Assembly: GCF_050563525.1 (NCBI RefSeq)
Contig: NZ_JBNXUN010000005.1
Location: 62,001-126,000, forward strand
Direction: 5' to 3'
DNA length: 64,000 nt
Source: Falsiroseomonas sp050563525
Lineage (GTDB): Bacteria; Pseudomonadota; Alphaproteobacteria; Acetobacterales; Acetobacteraceae
A program made the position numbers and the translations under genes. The number at the start of each line of letters is the position of its first letter. Within the stretch, counting starts at the first letter, position 1. Below, piece after piece: positions 49,498 to 57,808 of this stretch. Below the pieces are notes generated by a model that saw only the letters and a program-made list of their open reading frames with translations, had not been told where the DNA came from and made no database searches.

Positions 49498-51086
49498 GCG
49501 CCCCAACCACGGCCGACGTCATCGTCATCGGCGGCGGCTCCGCCGGTTGCGTCGTCGCCGCGCGGCTGTCGGAGGACCCGCGCACCCGCGTGCTGCTGCT
49601 GGAGGCGGGGCCGCCGGATCGCGACCCCTGGATCCGGCTGCCGATGGGCTATGCGAAACTGTATGGCAGCGGCCGCTACGACCCTCGCTTCATGACGGAA
49701 GCCGAGCCTGGGCTGGATGGCCGCGCCGTGCATTGGCCGCGGGGCCGGGTGTTGGGCGGTTCGGGTTCGGTCAACGGCCTGGTCTTCCTGCGCGGCAGCC
49801 CGAACGACTACGACCGCTGGGCGCAATCCGGCGCCCGCGGCTGGGCCTATGAGGAAGTCGCACCCTTCTTCCGCAAGCTGGAGACCTGGGAGGGCGCGCC
49901 ATCCGAGGCGCGCGGCAGCGACGGCCCGATCCGCGTCAGCGAGCCGAAGCGCCTGGCCCCGGCCGCGCAGGCCTTCGTCGAAAGCTGCGTCGCCGCCGGC
50001 CTGCCGCGCTTCCGGGACGTGAATGGCGGCGGCCCGATCGAGGGCGTCGGCCCGGTGCAGCTCAACGTCGGCAGCGGTTTTCGCTCATCTTCCGCGCGCA
50101 CCTACCTGCATCCAGCGATGCGCCGTCCGAACCTGGAGGTCCGCACCGGCATTTCCGTCCACCGCATCCTGTTCGAGGACGCGCGGGCGGTGGGGGTGGA
50201 GACCGGGCAGGGGGTGTTCCGCGCGTCCCGTGAAATCGTGCTCAGCGCCGGGGCGATCGAGACGCCGAAACTGCTGATGCTGTCGGGGATCGGCGATGGC
50301 GCAGCGCTTTCGGAATTCGGCATCGCGACGGTGGCGCACAGCCCCGATGTCGGCCGCAACCTGCAGGACCACCTGATCGCGAAATTCATCTTCCGCACCA
50401 AGCCCTGCGCCACGCTGAACGAGATTTTGGGCAGCCACTTCCGCAAGGGTGCCATGGGCCTCGACTGGCTGCTGCGCCGCGCCGGCCCGCTGGCCATCGG
50501 CGCCGGGGAGGCGACGGCCTTCGCCCGCATCACGCCAGGGGCGGAGGAAGCCGAGGCGCAGTTCCTGTTCGTGAATTTTTCGACGTTCGACTACACCAAG
50601 GGCCTGCACGGCTTCCCTGGCGTGATGTGGAACTACGGCCCCTGCCGGCCGGACAGCCGCGGCACGCTGGTGCTGGCCTCGCCCGATCCGGCCGACAAGC
50701 CGGTGATCCGGCCGAACTACCTGGACCACCCGAACGACCTGCGCATCATGCTCGGCGCCGCCCGCCTGTCCCAGCGCATCGCCGCACAGGCGCCCTTCGC
50801 CGCCCTGATCGAGGAGGAACTGCGCCCGGGCCCCGCCGCCACCAGCGACGCGGATCTCGAAAAAAGCATACGCGCCACCGCCGGCACCGTCTTTCACCCC
50901 TGCGGCACCGCCCGCATGGGCACCGACAGCCGCGCGGTGCTGGACCCGGAACTGCGGGTGCGCGGCGTGACGGGCCTGCGCGTGGCGGATGCCAGCGTCT
51001 TCCCACTGATCCCATCCCCCAACATCCAGCCCGCCGCGCTGATGGTGGGCGAACGCTGCGCCGACTTCATGCGGCGCCCTGCCTAG
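49494..51086 (+). CDS. GMC-family FAD-dependent oxidoreductase (choline dehydrogenase-like)
   Basis: 530 residues from the GTG at 49494. FAD-binding DVIVIGGGSAGCVVAARLSE, GMC signature 1 RGRVLGGSGSVNGLVFLRG, signature 2 GAIETPKLLMLSGIG, and catalytic HPCGTARMG (His) with a later SPNIQPAALMVGERCADFM (Asn partner). Oxidises a primary or polyol alcohol using FAD; cytosolic as no signal is seen. It is coupled to the Bug receptor upstream and followed after 70 bp, including a 13-bp hairpin, by an SDR. Alcohol or hydroxy-acid catabolism is inferred. Confidence 0.9.
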   Translation: MSAPTTADVIVIGGGSAGCVVAARLSEDPRTRVLLLEAGPPDRDPWIRLPMGYAKLYGSGRYDPRFMTEAEPGLDGRAVHWPRGRVLGGSGSVNGLVFLRGSPNDYDRWAQSGARGWAYEEVAPFFRKLETWEGAPSEARGSDGPIRVSEPKRLAPAAQAFVESCVAAGLPRFRDVNGGGPIEGVGPVQLNVGSGFRSSSARTYLHPAMRRPNLEVRTGISVHRILFEDARAVGVETGQGVFRASREIVLSAGAIETPKLLMLSGIGDGAALSEFGIATVAHSPDVGRNLQDHLIAKFIFRTKPCATLNEILGSHFRKGAMGLDWLLRRAGPLAIGAGEATAFARITPGAEEAEAQFLFVNFSTFDYTKGLHGFPGVMWNYGPCRPDSRGTLVLASPDPADKPVIRPNYLDHPNDLRIMLGAARLSQRIAAQAPFAALIEEELRPGPAATSDADLEKSIRATAGTVFHPCGTARMGTDSRAVLDPELRVRGVTGLRVADASVFPLIPSPNIQPAALMVGERCADFMRRPA

Positions 51087-51126
51087 CCCTCTCCCCCCGC
51101 TTCGGGGGGAGAGGGTCGGGTGAGGG
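51087..51126. repeat. REP-like palindromic element
   Basis: A perfect 13-bp stem (CCCTCTCCCCCCG at 51087-51099, CTT loop, CGGGGGGAGAGGG to 51115) is followed by TCGGGTGAGGGG. Read on the minus strand, it matches the block at 35495-35531 in the sit operon spacer (CCCTCACCCGACCCTCTCC against CCCTAACCCAACCCTTTCC). Two copies in opposite orientation, both between genes, mark a dispersed intergenic repeat family. No T run, so not a classical terminator. Confidence 0.75.
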
Positions 51127-51156
51127 GGCTGCGCTCCATCCCAAGGATTATCGACG

Positions 51157-51903
51157 ATGACGACTGCCACCGCCCGCACCGCCCTGATCACCGGCGCCGG
51201 CCGCAACATCGGCCGCGCCGTGGCGCTGACCCTGGCGGCGGAGGGGCTCAACGTCGTGGTCAACGGCTCCTCCGACCGCGCTGCCGCCGAAGCCGTCGCC
51301 GCCGAGGCGCGCGCGCTCGGCGTCCGCGCCCTGGTCGCGATGGGCGATGTCGGCCACCCCTCCGAATGCGCCCGCATCGCCGGCGAGGCGCTGGCCGAGT
51401 TCGGCACGGTGGACGTGCTGGTGAACAACGCCGCGCTGCGCCCGCAGAAGCCTTTCCTGGACCTGACGGTGGAGGATTGGCGCCGGGTGATGGCGGTGGA
51501 TATGGAGGCCGCGATCTGGCTGTCCCAGGCCGTGCTGCCGGGGATGCTGGCGCAGGGCTGGGGCCGCATCGTCAACTTCACCGGGATGAACGCCATTCAC
51601 GGCTACGCCGGCCGCGCCCCCGTCTCGGTGGCCAAACACGGTCTCTGGGGCCTGACCAAGTCGATGGGCAAGGAGTTCGGGCCGAAGGGTATCACGGTGA
51701 ACGCCATCTCCCCCGGCCCCATCGCCGCGGATGACGAGGACGACAACCCCACCGAGTACCGCCAGAAGATGGTCGCCCGCGTCCCCGTCGGCCGCATGGG
51801 CCGGCCGCGGGAGGTGGCGGCGGTGGTGCGGATGCTGGCCTCGGAAGACGGCGCCTTCGTCAACGGCCAGATGCTGCAGGTGAATGGCGGGGCGGAGACC
51901 TGA
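51157..51903 (+). CDS. SDR-family oxidoreductase lacking the catalytic Tyr
   Basis: 248 residues. TGAGRNIGRAVA cofactor loop, NNAA (NNAG variant) and VNAISPGPI are typical of classical SDRs, and the end FVNGQMLQVNGG is normal. The active site reads APVSVAKHGLWGLTKSMG: Lys160 is kept but the Tyr four residues before it is Val156. SDRs of this kind (HVSAAKHGL-like) form a recognisable subgroup whose chemistry I cannot state. Follows the GMC oxidoreductase on the same strand and may act on its product. Confidence 0.84.
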   Translation: MTTATARTALITGAGRNIGRAVALTLAAEGLNVVVNGSSDRAAAEAVAAEARALGVRALVAMGDVGHPSECARIAGEALAEFGTVDVLVNNAALRPQKPFLDLTVEDWRRVMAVDMEAAIWLSQAVLPGMLAQGWGRIVNFTGMNAIHGYAGRAPVSVAKHGLWGLTKSMGKEFGPKGITVNAISPGPIAADDEDDNPTEYRQKMVARVPVGRMGRPREVAAVVRMLASEDGAFVNGQMLQVNGGAET

Positions 51904-51910
51904 GACGGCG

Positions 51911-53170
51911 CTAGACCGCCACGAACTCCCCGCCGCGCATCAGCGGCTCCACCGCGCCATCCTTCGTCACGCCGTCGATGTCCAGCGCGCCACTGCCGAT
52001 CATCCAGTCGATGTGGATCAGCGACGCGTTGGCGCCACGCTCCGCCAGCCGGTCCATCGGCACGCCCACGCTGTCGCGCAGGCAGGTGGTGTAGGCTTGG
52101 CCGAGGGCGATGTGGCTGGCTGCGTTCTCGTCGAACAGCGTGTTGCGGAACAGCAGTCCGGACGCGCTGATCGGCGAGGAATGCGGCACCAGCGCCACCT
52201 CGCCCAGCCGGGCCGCGCCCTCGTCCGTCTCCAGCACCTTGCGCAGCACCTCCGCGCCCTTGGAGGCATTCGCTTCGACGATCCGGCCTTCCGCGAAGGT
52301 GACGCGGATATCCTCGATCAACGTGCCCTGGTAGGCGAGCGGCTTGGTCGAGCGCACGGTGCCCTGCACCCGCAGCCGGTGCGGCGTGGTGAAAACCTCC
52401 TCGGTCGGGATGTTCGGGTTGCAGGTGATGCCGTTCTTGGCGGGTTCGGCGCCGCCGGCCCACAGATGGCCATCGGCCAGGCCGATGGTCAGGTCGGTGC
52501 CCGGGCCGCGGTAGCGCAGTTCCAGGAAGTCCCGCTCGTTCAGGTACTTCGTGCGGGCGTGCAGGCGGCCGTTATGGGCGGCCCACTCCGCCACCGGGTC
52601 GGCCACATCCACGCGGCAGGCGGCGAAGGTCGCGTCCCACAGTCTTGCGACAGCCTCGGCCTCCGGCAGGCCCGGAAACACCTCCCGTGCCCAGCCGGGC
52701 GTGGAGGCCGGGACCAGGTTCCAGTTGATGGCGAAGCTGGTGATGAGTTCCAGCGCCGGCCGATAGGCGATGGAGCGCGCCCGGTTGGCGCGCGCCACCT
52801 TCTCCGGGTCCTGCTGCGCCAGCAGGGTCGGGCTTTCGCCGACCACCGCCAGCCGCGCCGCATTGCCGCGGAACGCCGCCGCCATGCCCTCGAACAGCCA
52901 GCCAGGCGCCACGTCGAAGGCCTCCGGCGCGGCGTGGCGGTAGCGGGCCAGCGCCACCTCGTCATCACCGATCAGCGGCGTCACCAGCGTCGCCCCGGCC
53001 TGGTAGGCGTGGACCGCGATGCGGCGCACCAGCGGCAGCGCCTCCACCGGGCTCGTCATCACCAGCTCCTGCCCCGGCTGCAAATTCAGCCCCACCTTCA
53101 CGGCCAGCGCCGCCAGCTTGTCCAGCCGCGTCTCGAAGGCGGTCGTGGCGGTCATGGAATCATCGGGCAT
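51911..53170 (-). CDS. M29-family (thermophilic-type) metallo-aminopeptidase
   Basis: 419 residues, the standard length for AmpS/PepS-type M29 peptidases. C-terminal metal-site motifs are readable: CNPNIPTEEVFTTPH (Glu and His ligands), SGLLFRNTLFDENAASHIALGQAY (Glu, His) and LIHIDWMIGS (His, Asp). These bind two metals and remove N-terminal residues from peptides in the cytosol. The gene converges on the atypical SDR (8 bp apart) and lies 15 bp downstream of a tlpA-like gene on the same strand. Confidence 0.92.
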   Translation of the reverse strand: MPDDSMTATTAFETRLDKLAALAVKVGLNLQPGQELVMTSPVEALPLVRRIAVHAYQAGATLVTPLIGDDEVALARYRHAAPEAFDVAPGWLFEGMAAAFRGNAARLAVVGESPTLLAQQDPEKVARANRARSIAYRPALELITSFAINWNLVPASTPGWAREVFPGLPEAEAVARLWDATFAACRVDVADPVAEWAAHNGRLHARTKYLNERDFLELRYRGPGTDLTIGLADGHLWAGGAEPAKNGITCNPNIPTEEVFTTPHRLRVQGTVRSTKPLAYQGTLIEDIRVTFAEGRIVEANASKGAEVLRKVLETDEGAARLGEVALVPHSSPISASGLLFRNTLFDENAASHIALGQAYTTCLRDSVGVPMDRLAERGANASLIHIDWMIGSGALDIDGVTKDGAVEPLMRGGEFVAV

Positions 53171-53185
53171 GGCGGAAATCCTGTC

Positions 53186-53767
53186 TCAGGTACGGGCGGT
53201 TTCGGGCGCGGCCGGCGTGCGCGTCAGGCGACGGATGGCGGCGACGACCGGCGGCTGGTCCCACTCCGCCTCGCCCATCAGCCGCGCCACTTCAAGCCCC
53301 CGCCGGTCGATGATGATCGTGGTCGGCAGCACCCGCACCCCGAGCGCCCGGCCGGTGGCGCCGCGCGGGTCGAGCCAGATGCCCATGTGGCGCAGGTTGG
53401 TGCGCTGGTAGAACGGCTCCACCTGGGCGCGGCCGCCGCGGTCGTTGGACAGGGCCAGCACCTCGATCCCCTCCCGCGCCACCTGGGCGTGCAGGCGGTC
53501 CAGCGCCGGCATCTCGGCGACGCAGGGCGGGCACCAGGTGGCCCAGAAGTTCACCACCAGCGCCTTGCCGCGGAACGCCTCGAACCCGGTGGCGCGGCCC
53601 TCGGCATCGGTGAAGGACAGACCTTCGGGCAGCGCCTTCGCCTCCGGGTGCTCGGTCAGGCGTTGCAGGCCGGTGGCCGCCGCTTGGCGCATCGGGCCGG
53701 CGGCGAGTAAGGTCGCGCCTGCCGCCAGACTCAGGATGGCACGGCGATCCCGCATGAACTTCTGCAC
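53186..53767 (-). CDS. TlpA-like membrane-anchored or exported thiol-disulfide protein
   Basis: 193 residues if started at the GTG at 53767, which has GGAGGAGGT 6 bases upstream; the ATG at 53755 would be too far from that site. Export signal (RDRRAILSLAAGATLLAAG), then a thioredoxin fold with VVNFWATWCPPCVAEMPAL (CPPC active site) and the cis-Pro in RVLPTTIIID. TlpA/ResA proteins reduce apocytochrome or other exported thiols, which fits the c-type cytochromes encoded here. Its start is 15 bp from the divergent argH start. Confidence 0.88.
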   Translation of the reverse strand: MQKFMRDRRAILSLAAGATLLAAGPMRQAAATGLQRLTEHPEAKALPEGLSFTDAEGRATGFEAFRGKALVVNFWATWCPPCVAEMPALDRLHAQVAREGIEVLALSNDRGGRAQVEPFYQRTNLRHMGIWLDPRGATGRALGVRVLPTTIIIDRRGLEVARLMGEAEWDQPPVVAAIRRLTRTPAAPETART

Positions 53768-53782
53768 CGAAAGACCTCCTCC

Positions 53783-55177
53783 GTGACCGAACCGCGTGCG
53801 AGCCATGACCTCTGGGGCGGGCGTTATGCTGAAGGCCCCTCCGCCATCATGCGGGAGATCAATGCCAGCATCGGCTTCGACCGCAAGATGTGGCGCCAGG
53901 ACATTTCCGGAAGCCTGGCCCATGCCGCAATGCTGAAGCATGTGGGGATCATCAGCGCGGAGGACGAGGCCAAGATCCGCCAGGGCCTTGCTGACATCGC
54001 CGAGGAGATCGAGGGGGAAAACTTCACCTTCAGCGACGCCCTCGAAGACATCCACATGAACATCGAGGCAAGGCTTACGGAGCGGATCGGGGAGGCCGGC
54101 AAGCGCCTGCACACCGCGCGCAGCCGCAACGACCAGGTGGCGCTGGATGTCCGGCTGTGGGTGCGGGATGCCATCGACGGCCTGGACGCGCAGGTCGCCG
54201 ACGTGATGCGCGCCCTGGTCTCCCGTGCCGCGGAGCACGCCGGCACCGTGATGCCCGGCTTCACCCACCTGCAACCGGCGCAGCCCACCACCTTCGGCCA
54301 CCACCTGCTGGCCTATGTCGAAATGCTTTCGCGCGACCGTGGCCGGTTGGCGGATTGCCGCCGCCGCCTGAACGAATGCCCGCTCGGCGCCGCGGCGCTG
54401 TGCGGCACCGGCTTCCCGATCGACCGCCACATGACGGCCGCCGCGCTCGGCTTCGATGCGCCGATGCGCAACAGCCTGGATGCCGTGGCGTCGCGTGATT
54501 TCGCTGCGGAGTTCCTGTTCGCCTGCGCCATGTGCACTACCCACCTGTCCCGCTTCGCGGAGGAGGTGGTGATCTGGACCAACCCTTACTTCGGCTTCGT
54601 CAAGCTCTCCGACGCCTTCACCACCGGCAGCTCCATCATGCCGCAGAAGCGCAACCCGGATGCGGCGGAGCTGGTGCGCGGCAAGACCGGCCGCGTGGTG
54701 GGGGCGCTGGTCGGCATGCTGACCGTGATGAAGGGCCTCGCCCTGACCTACGGGAAGGACATGCAGGAGGACAAGGAAGGCATTTTCGACAGTGCCGAGA
54801 CCCTGGCGTTGTGCCTCGCCGCCACCGGCGGCATGGTGCGCGACATGCAGCCGCAGCCGGGCCGCCTGGCGGAAGCCGCCGGCGCCGGTTTCTCCACCGC
54901 GACCGACCTCGCGGATTGGCTGGTGCGTGAATTGAAGCTGCCGTTCCGCGATGCCCACCACGTCACCGGCCGGCTGGTGGCGAAGGCGGAGGCGATGGGC
55001 GTGGACCTCGCCGGGCTGACGATCACGGAGATGCAGGCGGTGGAGCCCGGCATCACGGAGGCCGTCTTCGGCGTGCTGTCCGTCGCCGCCTCCGTCCGGT
55101 CCCGCATTTCCTATGGCGGCACCGCGCCGGCCAATGTGGCGCGGATGGCGGCGGAATGGCAGGAGAAGCTGGCATGA
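53783..55177 (+). CDS. argH: Argininosuccinate lyase
   Basis: 464 residues, GTG start, no good ribosome site but the N-terminus fits the family exactly (LWGGRYAEGPSAIMREINASIGFD). Signature GSSIMPQKRNPD holds the catalytic Ser; HTARSRNDQVALD and TGFPIDR are also conserved. Splits argininosuccinate to arginine and fumarate, the last step of arginine synthesis. Followed with a 4-bp overlap by a small lipoprotein gene, as in other alphaproteobacteria where argH, lipoprotein and lysA cluster. Confidence 0.96.
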   Translation: MTEPRASHDLWGGRYAEGPSAIMREINASIGFDRKMWRQDISGSLAHAAMLKHVGIISAEDEAKIRQGLADIAEEIEGENFTFSDALEDIHMNIEARLTERIGEAGKRLHTARSRNDQVALDVRLWVRDAIDGLDAQVADVMRALVSRAAEHAGTVMPGFTHLQPAQPTTFGHHLLAYVEMLSRDRGRLADCRRRLNECPLGAAALCGTGFPIDRHMTAAALGFDAPMRNSLDAVASRDFAAEFLFACAMCTTHLSRFAEEVVIWTNPYFGFVKLSDAFTTGSSIMPQKRNPDAAELVRGKTGRVVGALVGMLTVMKGLALTYGKDMQEDKEGIFDSAETLALCLAATGGMVRDMQPQPGRLAEAAGAGFSTATDLADWLVRELKLPFRDAHHVTGRLVAKAEAMGVDLAGLTITEMQAVEPGITEAVFGVLSVAASVRSRISYGGTAPANVARMAAEWQEKLA

Positions 55178-55299
55178 GGCTGTTGATCGCGCTGCTGCTG
55201 GTCGCCGGAACGCTCGCCGCCTGTGGCCGCGCCGGGGGCATTCGCCCGCCCGGGCCTCCGGACCAGGTGACATTCCCGCGGGCCTATCCCAGCCGCTAG
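55174..55299 (+). CDS. 41-residue lipoprotein, LptM-like
   Basis: A short gene starting ATG at 55174, overlapping the argH stop (ATGA). It encodes a signal sequence MRLLIALLLVAGTLAAC with lipobox LAAC (Cys17), followed by GRAGGIRPPGPP and a tail FPRAYPSR. Tiny lipoproteins with CG...PP and this position between argH and lysA correspond to LptM (YifL), which assists disulfide maturation of the LPS translocon LptD in E. coli. The match is by plan and context; the sequence is very short. Translational coupling to argH is likely. Confidence 0.75.
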   Translation: MRLLIALLLVAGTLAACGRAGGIRPPGPPDQVTFPRAYPSR

Positions 55300-55390
55300 C
55301 AGGCGATCCCGAAGGGCCATTGATCCGTATCTATGACCCAAGCACACTCCCAGTCGGCCGGATCAACCAGGCCGATCGGGAGAAAACACC

Positions 55391-56365
55391 ATGTCCGGAC
55401 CCGGACGCCGCACGCTGCTCGGTGCCACCGCCGCCGTCTTCGCCTCGCGCCATGTCCTGGCGCAGGAGGCGTGGCCCAGCCGCACCATCCGCCTGGTGGT
55501 GCCCTACGCCGCCGGTGGCAGCAGCGACATCGTCGCCCGCCTGATCGCGCCCCGGCTGCAGGCCAGCCTCGGCCAGTCCGTGGTGGTGGAGAACCGCGCC
55601 GGCGCCGGCGCCCTGCTGGGGACGGAGGCGGTGGCCCGCGCAGGGAATGACGGCCACACCATCCTGCTGGCGGACACGCCGCACGCCATCCTGCCGGCGC
55701 TGAACGACCGTCTGCCCTACCACCCTACGCGGGACTTCACGCCGATCTCGCTGGTCGCCGCCACGCCGCAGATCCTGTTCGCCGCCGCCCAATTCGCCCC
55801 CGCCGATGCCGCCGCGGCCATCGCCGCCGCCCGCGCCCGGCCTGACAGCATTGCCATCGCTTCGGCCGGGCAGGGCACGTCGAGCCACCTGACGGCTGAG
55901 CGCCTGCAACTGCTGACCGGCATCAAACTGACCCATGTGCCCTATCGCGGCGCCGCGCCGGCGATGAACGACCTCGCCGCCGGCCAGGTACAGCTGTTCT
56001 TCGCCACCATCGCCTCCGGCCTGCCGCTGCTGCGCGAAGGGCGGATCAAGGCGCTCGGCGTGCTGTCGGAGGCGCGGCTGGAGGCGCTGCCGCAGGTCGC
56101 GACCTTCCGGGAACAGGGCATGGATCTCGTCGTGGAAAGCTGGTTTGCCCTGCTCGGCCCCGCCGGCATCCCGGACGCCGTCGCCCGCCGCACGGCGCCC
56201 GCAGTGGCGGAGGCGGTGGCGGCGCCGGAGGTGCGGGAGCGCTTCGCCACCCTTGGCCTCACCCCGCGTTCCAGCACCCCGGCGGAGGCCGAGGCCTTCA
56301 TCCGCGCCGAACTCGGCCGCTATGCGGAGGTGGTGCGGGCGGCCGATATCCGGCTGACGAACTAG
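55391..56365 (+). CDS. Bug/TctC-family tripartite tricarboxylate receptor (periplasmic)
   Basis: 324 residues; signal peptide with an Arg pair (MSGPGRRTLLGATAAVFASRHVLAQ). Motifs: IRLVVPYAAGGSSDIVARL, VVVENRAGAGALLG, HVPYRGAAPAMNDLAAG and LLGPAGIP. It sits inside the argH - lipoprotein - lysA neighbourhood, which elsewhere is uninterrupted, so it is probably an insertion of a Bug gene into that cluster. No permease genes nearby. Ligand unknown, an organic acid by family. Confidence 0.88.
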   Translation: MSGPGRRTLLGATAAVFASRHVLAQEAWPSRTIRLVVPYAAGGSSDIVARLIAPRLQASLGQSVVVENRAGAGALLGTEAVARAGNDGHTILLADTPHAILPALNDRLPYHPTRDFTPISLVAATPQILFAAAQFAPADAAAAIAAARARPDSIAIASAGQGTSSHLTAERLQLLTGIKLTHVPYRGAAPAMNDLAAGQVQLFFATIASGLPLLREGRIKALGVLSEARLEALPQVATFREQGMDLVVESWFALLGPAGIPDAVARRTAPAVAEAVAAPEVRERFATLGLTPRSSTPAEAEAFIRAELGRYAEVVRAADIRLTN

Positions 56366-56367
56366 GC

Positions 56368-56411
56368 GCATCTTCAAGCCCGGCGTGCGCGCCGGGCGGC
56401 TCTGAAGATGC
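56368..56411 (+). promoter_or_regulatory. Two-part hairpin just before lysA
   Basis: Outer arms GCATCTTCA (56368-56376) and TGAAGATGC (56403-56411) enclose an 8-bp inner stem GCCCGGCG (56378-56385) and CGCCGGGC (56390-56397). No T run. It covers the ATG at 56408, so a lysA start there would be buried in structure; either the real start is 56420 or 56462, or the hairpin controls lysA translation. Confidence 0.5.
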
Positions 56412-57808
56412 GGCAGGACATGGAGCTTGGCGAAGTGCCGCGGCCACCCCAAAGTGAAGGGATGGCCGCCCTCCCTGCCGTCGCCCTCGACGCCGCCTCC
56501 GACCCGAGCTTCCCCGAGCTGCTCGCCCTCCGCCCCCACCTCACCATGGACCCGCTCGCGGGCCTGATGATGGAGGAGGTGCCGCTGGCGCGCATCGCGG
56601 CGGAAGCCGGCAGCCCGACCTGGGTCTATTCCGCCGGCGCGCTGCGCCGCCGCCTTGGCGCGCTGCAATCGGCGCTGACCGACGCGCGCCTGCCGGCCGA
56701 GGTGCATTTCGCCGTCAAGGCCAACCCCAGCCTCGCCGTGCTGCGGGTGCTGGCGGAAGCCGGCGCGGGTGCGGACATCGTCAGCGAGGGCGAACTGCGC
56801 GTGGCGCTGGCCGCCGGCATCGCCCCCGGGCACATCGTATTCTCCGGCGTCGGCAAGACCTTGGCCGAGATCCGCTTCGCGCTCGTCCACGACATCCAGC
56901 AGATCAATGCCGAAAGCGCGGAGGAGGTGGAGATGATCTCCGCCGTCGCCACCGCCATGGGCCGCACCGCCCGCGTGGCGCTGCGGGTGAACCCGGACGT
57001 GGACGCCAAGACCCACGCCAAGATCACCACCGGCAAGTCGGAGAACAAGTTCGGCGTCGCGATCGGGGAGGCCCCGGCGCTGTATGCGCGCATGGCGGCG
57101 CTGCCCGGCATCCAGCCGGTCGGCGTCGCGGTGCATATCGGCAGCCAGATCACCGCCGGCGTCTCCGCCTACCGCATCGCCTACGCCCACCTGGCCGACC
57201 TGGTCCGCCAGTTGCGCGCCGCCGGGCTGCCGGTGGATCGCGTCGATTGCGGCGGCGGCCTCGGCATCCCCTACCGCGACGAGCCGGCGCCTAGCCCGGC
57301 GGCGCTCGCCGGCGCCATCCAGGCGACATTGGGCAACCTTGGCGTGGAGCTGATGCTGGAGCCCGGCCGCTGGATCGCCGGGCCGGCCGGCGTGCTGCTG
57401 GCCTCCGTCATCCTGCAGAAGCAGGGAACCGACCGCCGGTTCGTGGTGCTGGATGCCGCGATGAACGACCTGATCCGGCCGGCGATGTACGAGGCCTGGC
57501 ACGGCATCGTGCCCGTGGGCCCCGCCGCCTTCACCGCCGCGACCTCCCCGGCCGATGTGGTCGGTCCGGTTTGCGAGAGCGGGGACACGTTTTCCCGAGA
57601 TCGTGGCCTTCCGCACCTCGAACCGGGTAGCCTCGTCGCGATCCTGGATGCGGGGGCCTATGGCGCGGCGATGAGCAGCACCTACAACAACCGGCCCTTG
57701 GCCGCCGAGGTGCTGGTGGATGGCGACCGGTTCGCCGTGATCCGGCCGCGCCAGACCCATGAGCAGCTTCTGGCCGGGCAGCACCTGCCGCCCTGGATGG
57801 CCACATGA
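56408..57808 (+). CDS. lysA: Diaminopimelate decarboxylase
   Basis: 466 residues from the first ATG (56408); starts at 56420 and 56462 are also possible, and family similarity begins only at about residue 45 (LTMDPLAGLMMEEVPLARIAAEAGSPTWVYS), so the first 20-odd residues may not be translated. PLP Lys in FAVKANPS, the glycine loop in HIGSQI, substrate-side CESGDTFSRDR with the partner-subunit Cys, and GAYGAAMSSTYNNRP are all present. Makes lysine from meso-diaminopimelate. The stop overlaps the next gene (ATGA). Confidence 0.95.
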   Translation: MRQDMELGEVPRPPQSEGMAALPAVALDAASDPSFPELLALRPHLTMDPLAGLMMEEVPLARIAAEAGSPTWVYSAGALRRRLGALQSALTDARLPAEVHFAVKANPSLAVLRVLAEAGAGADIVSEGELRVALAAGIAPGHIVFSGVGKTLAEIRFALVHDIQQINAESAEEVEMISAVATAMGRTARVALRVNPDVDAKTHAKITTGKSENKFGVAIGEAPALYARMAALPGIQPVGVAVHIGSQITAGVSAYRIAYAHLADLVRQLRAAGLPVDRVDCGGGLGIPYRDEPAPSPAALAGAIQATLGNLGVELMLEPGRWIAGPAGVLLASVILQKQGTDRRFVVLDAAMNDLIRPAMYEAWHGIVPVGPAAFTAATSPADVVGPVCESGDTFSRDRGLPHLEPGSLVAILDAGAYGAAMSSTYNNRPLAAEVLVDGDRFAVIRPRQTHEQLLAGQHLPPWMAT

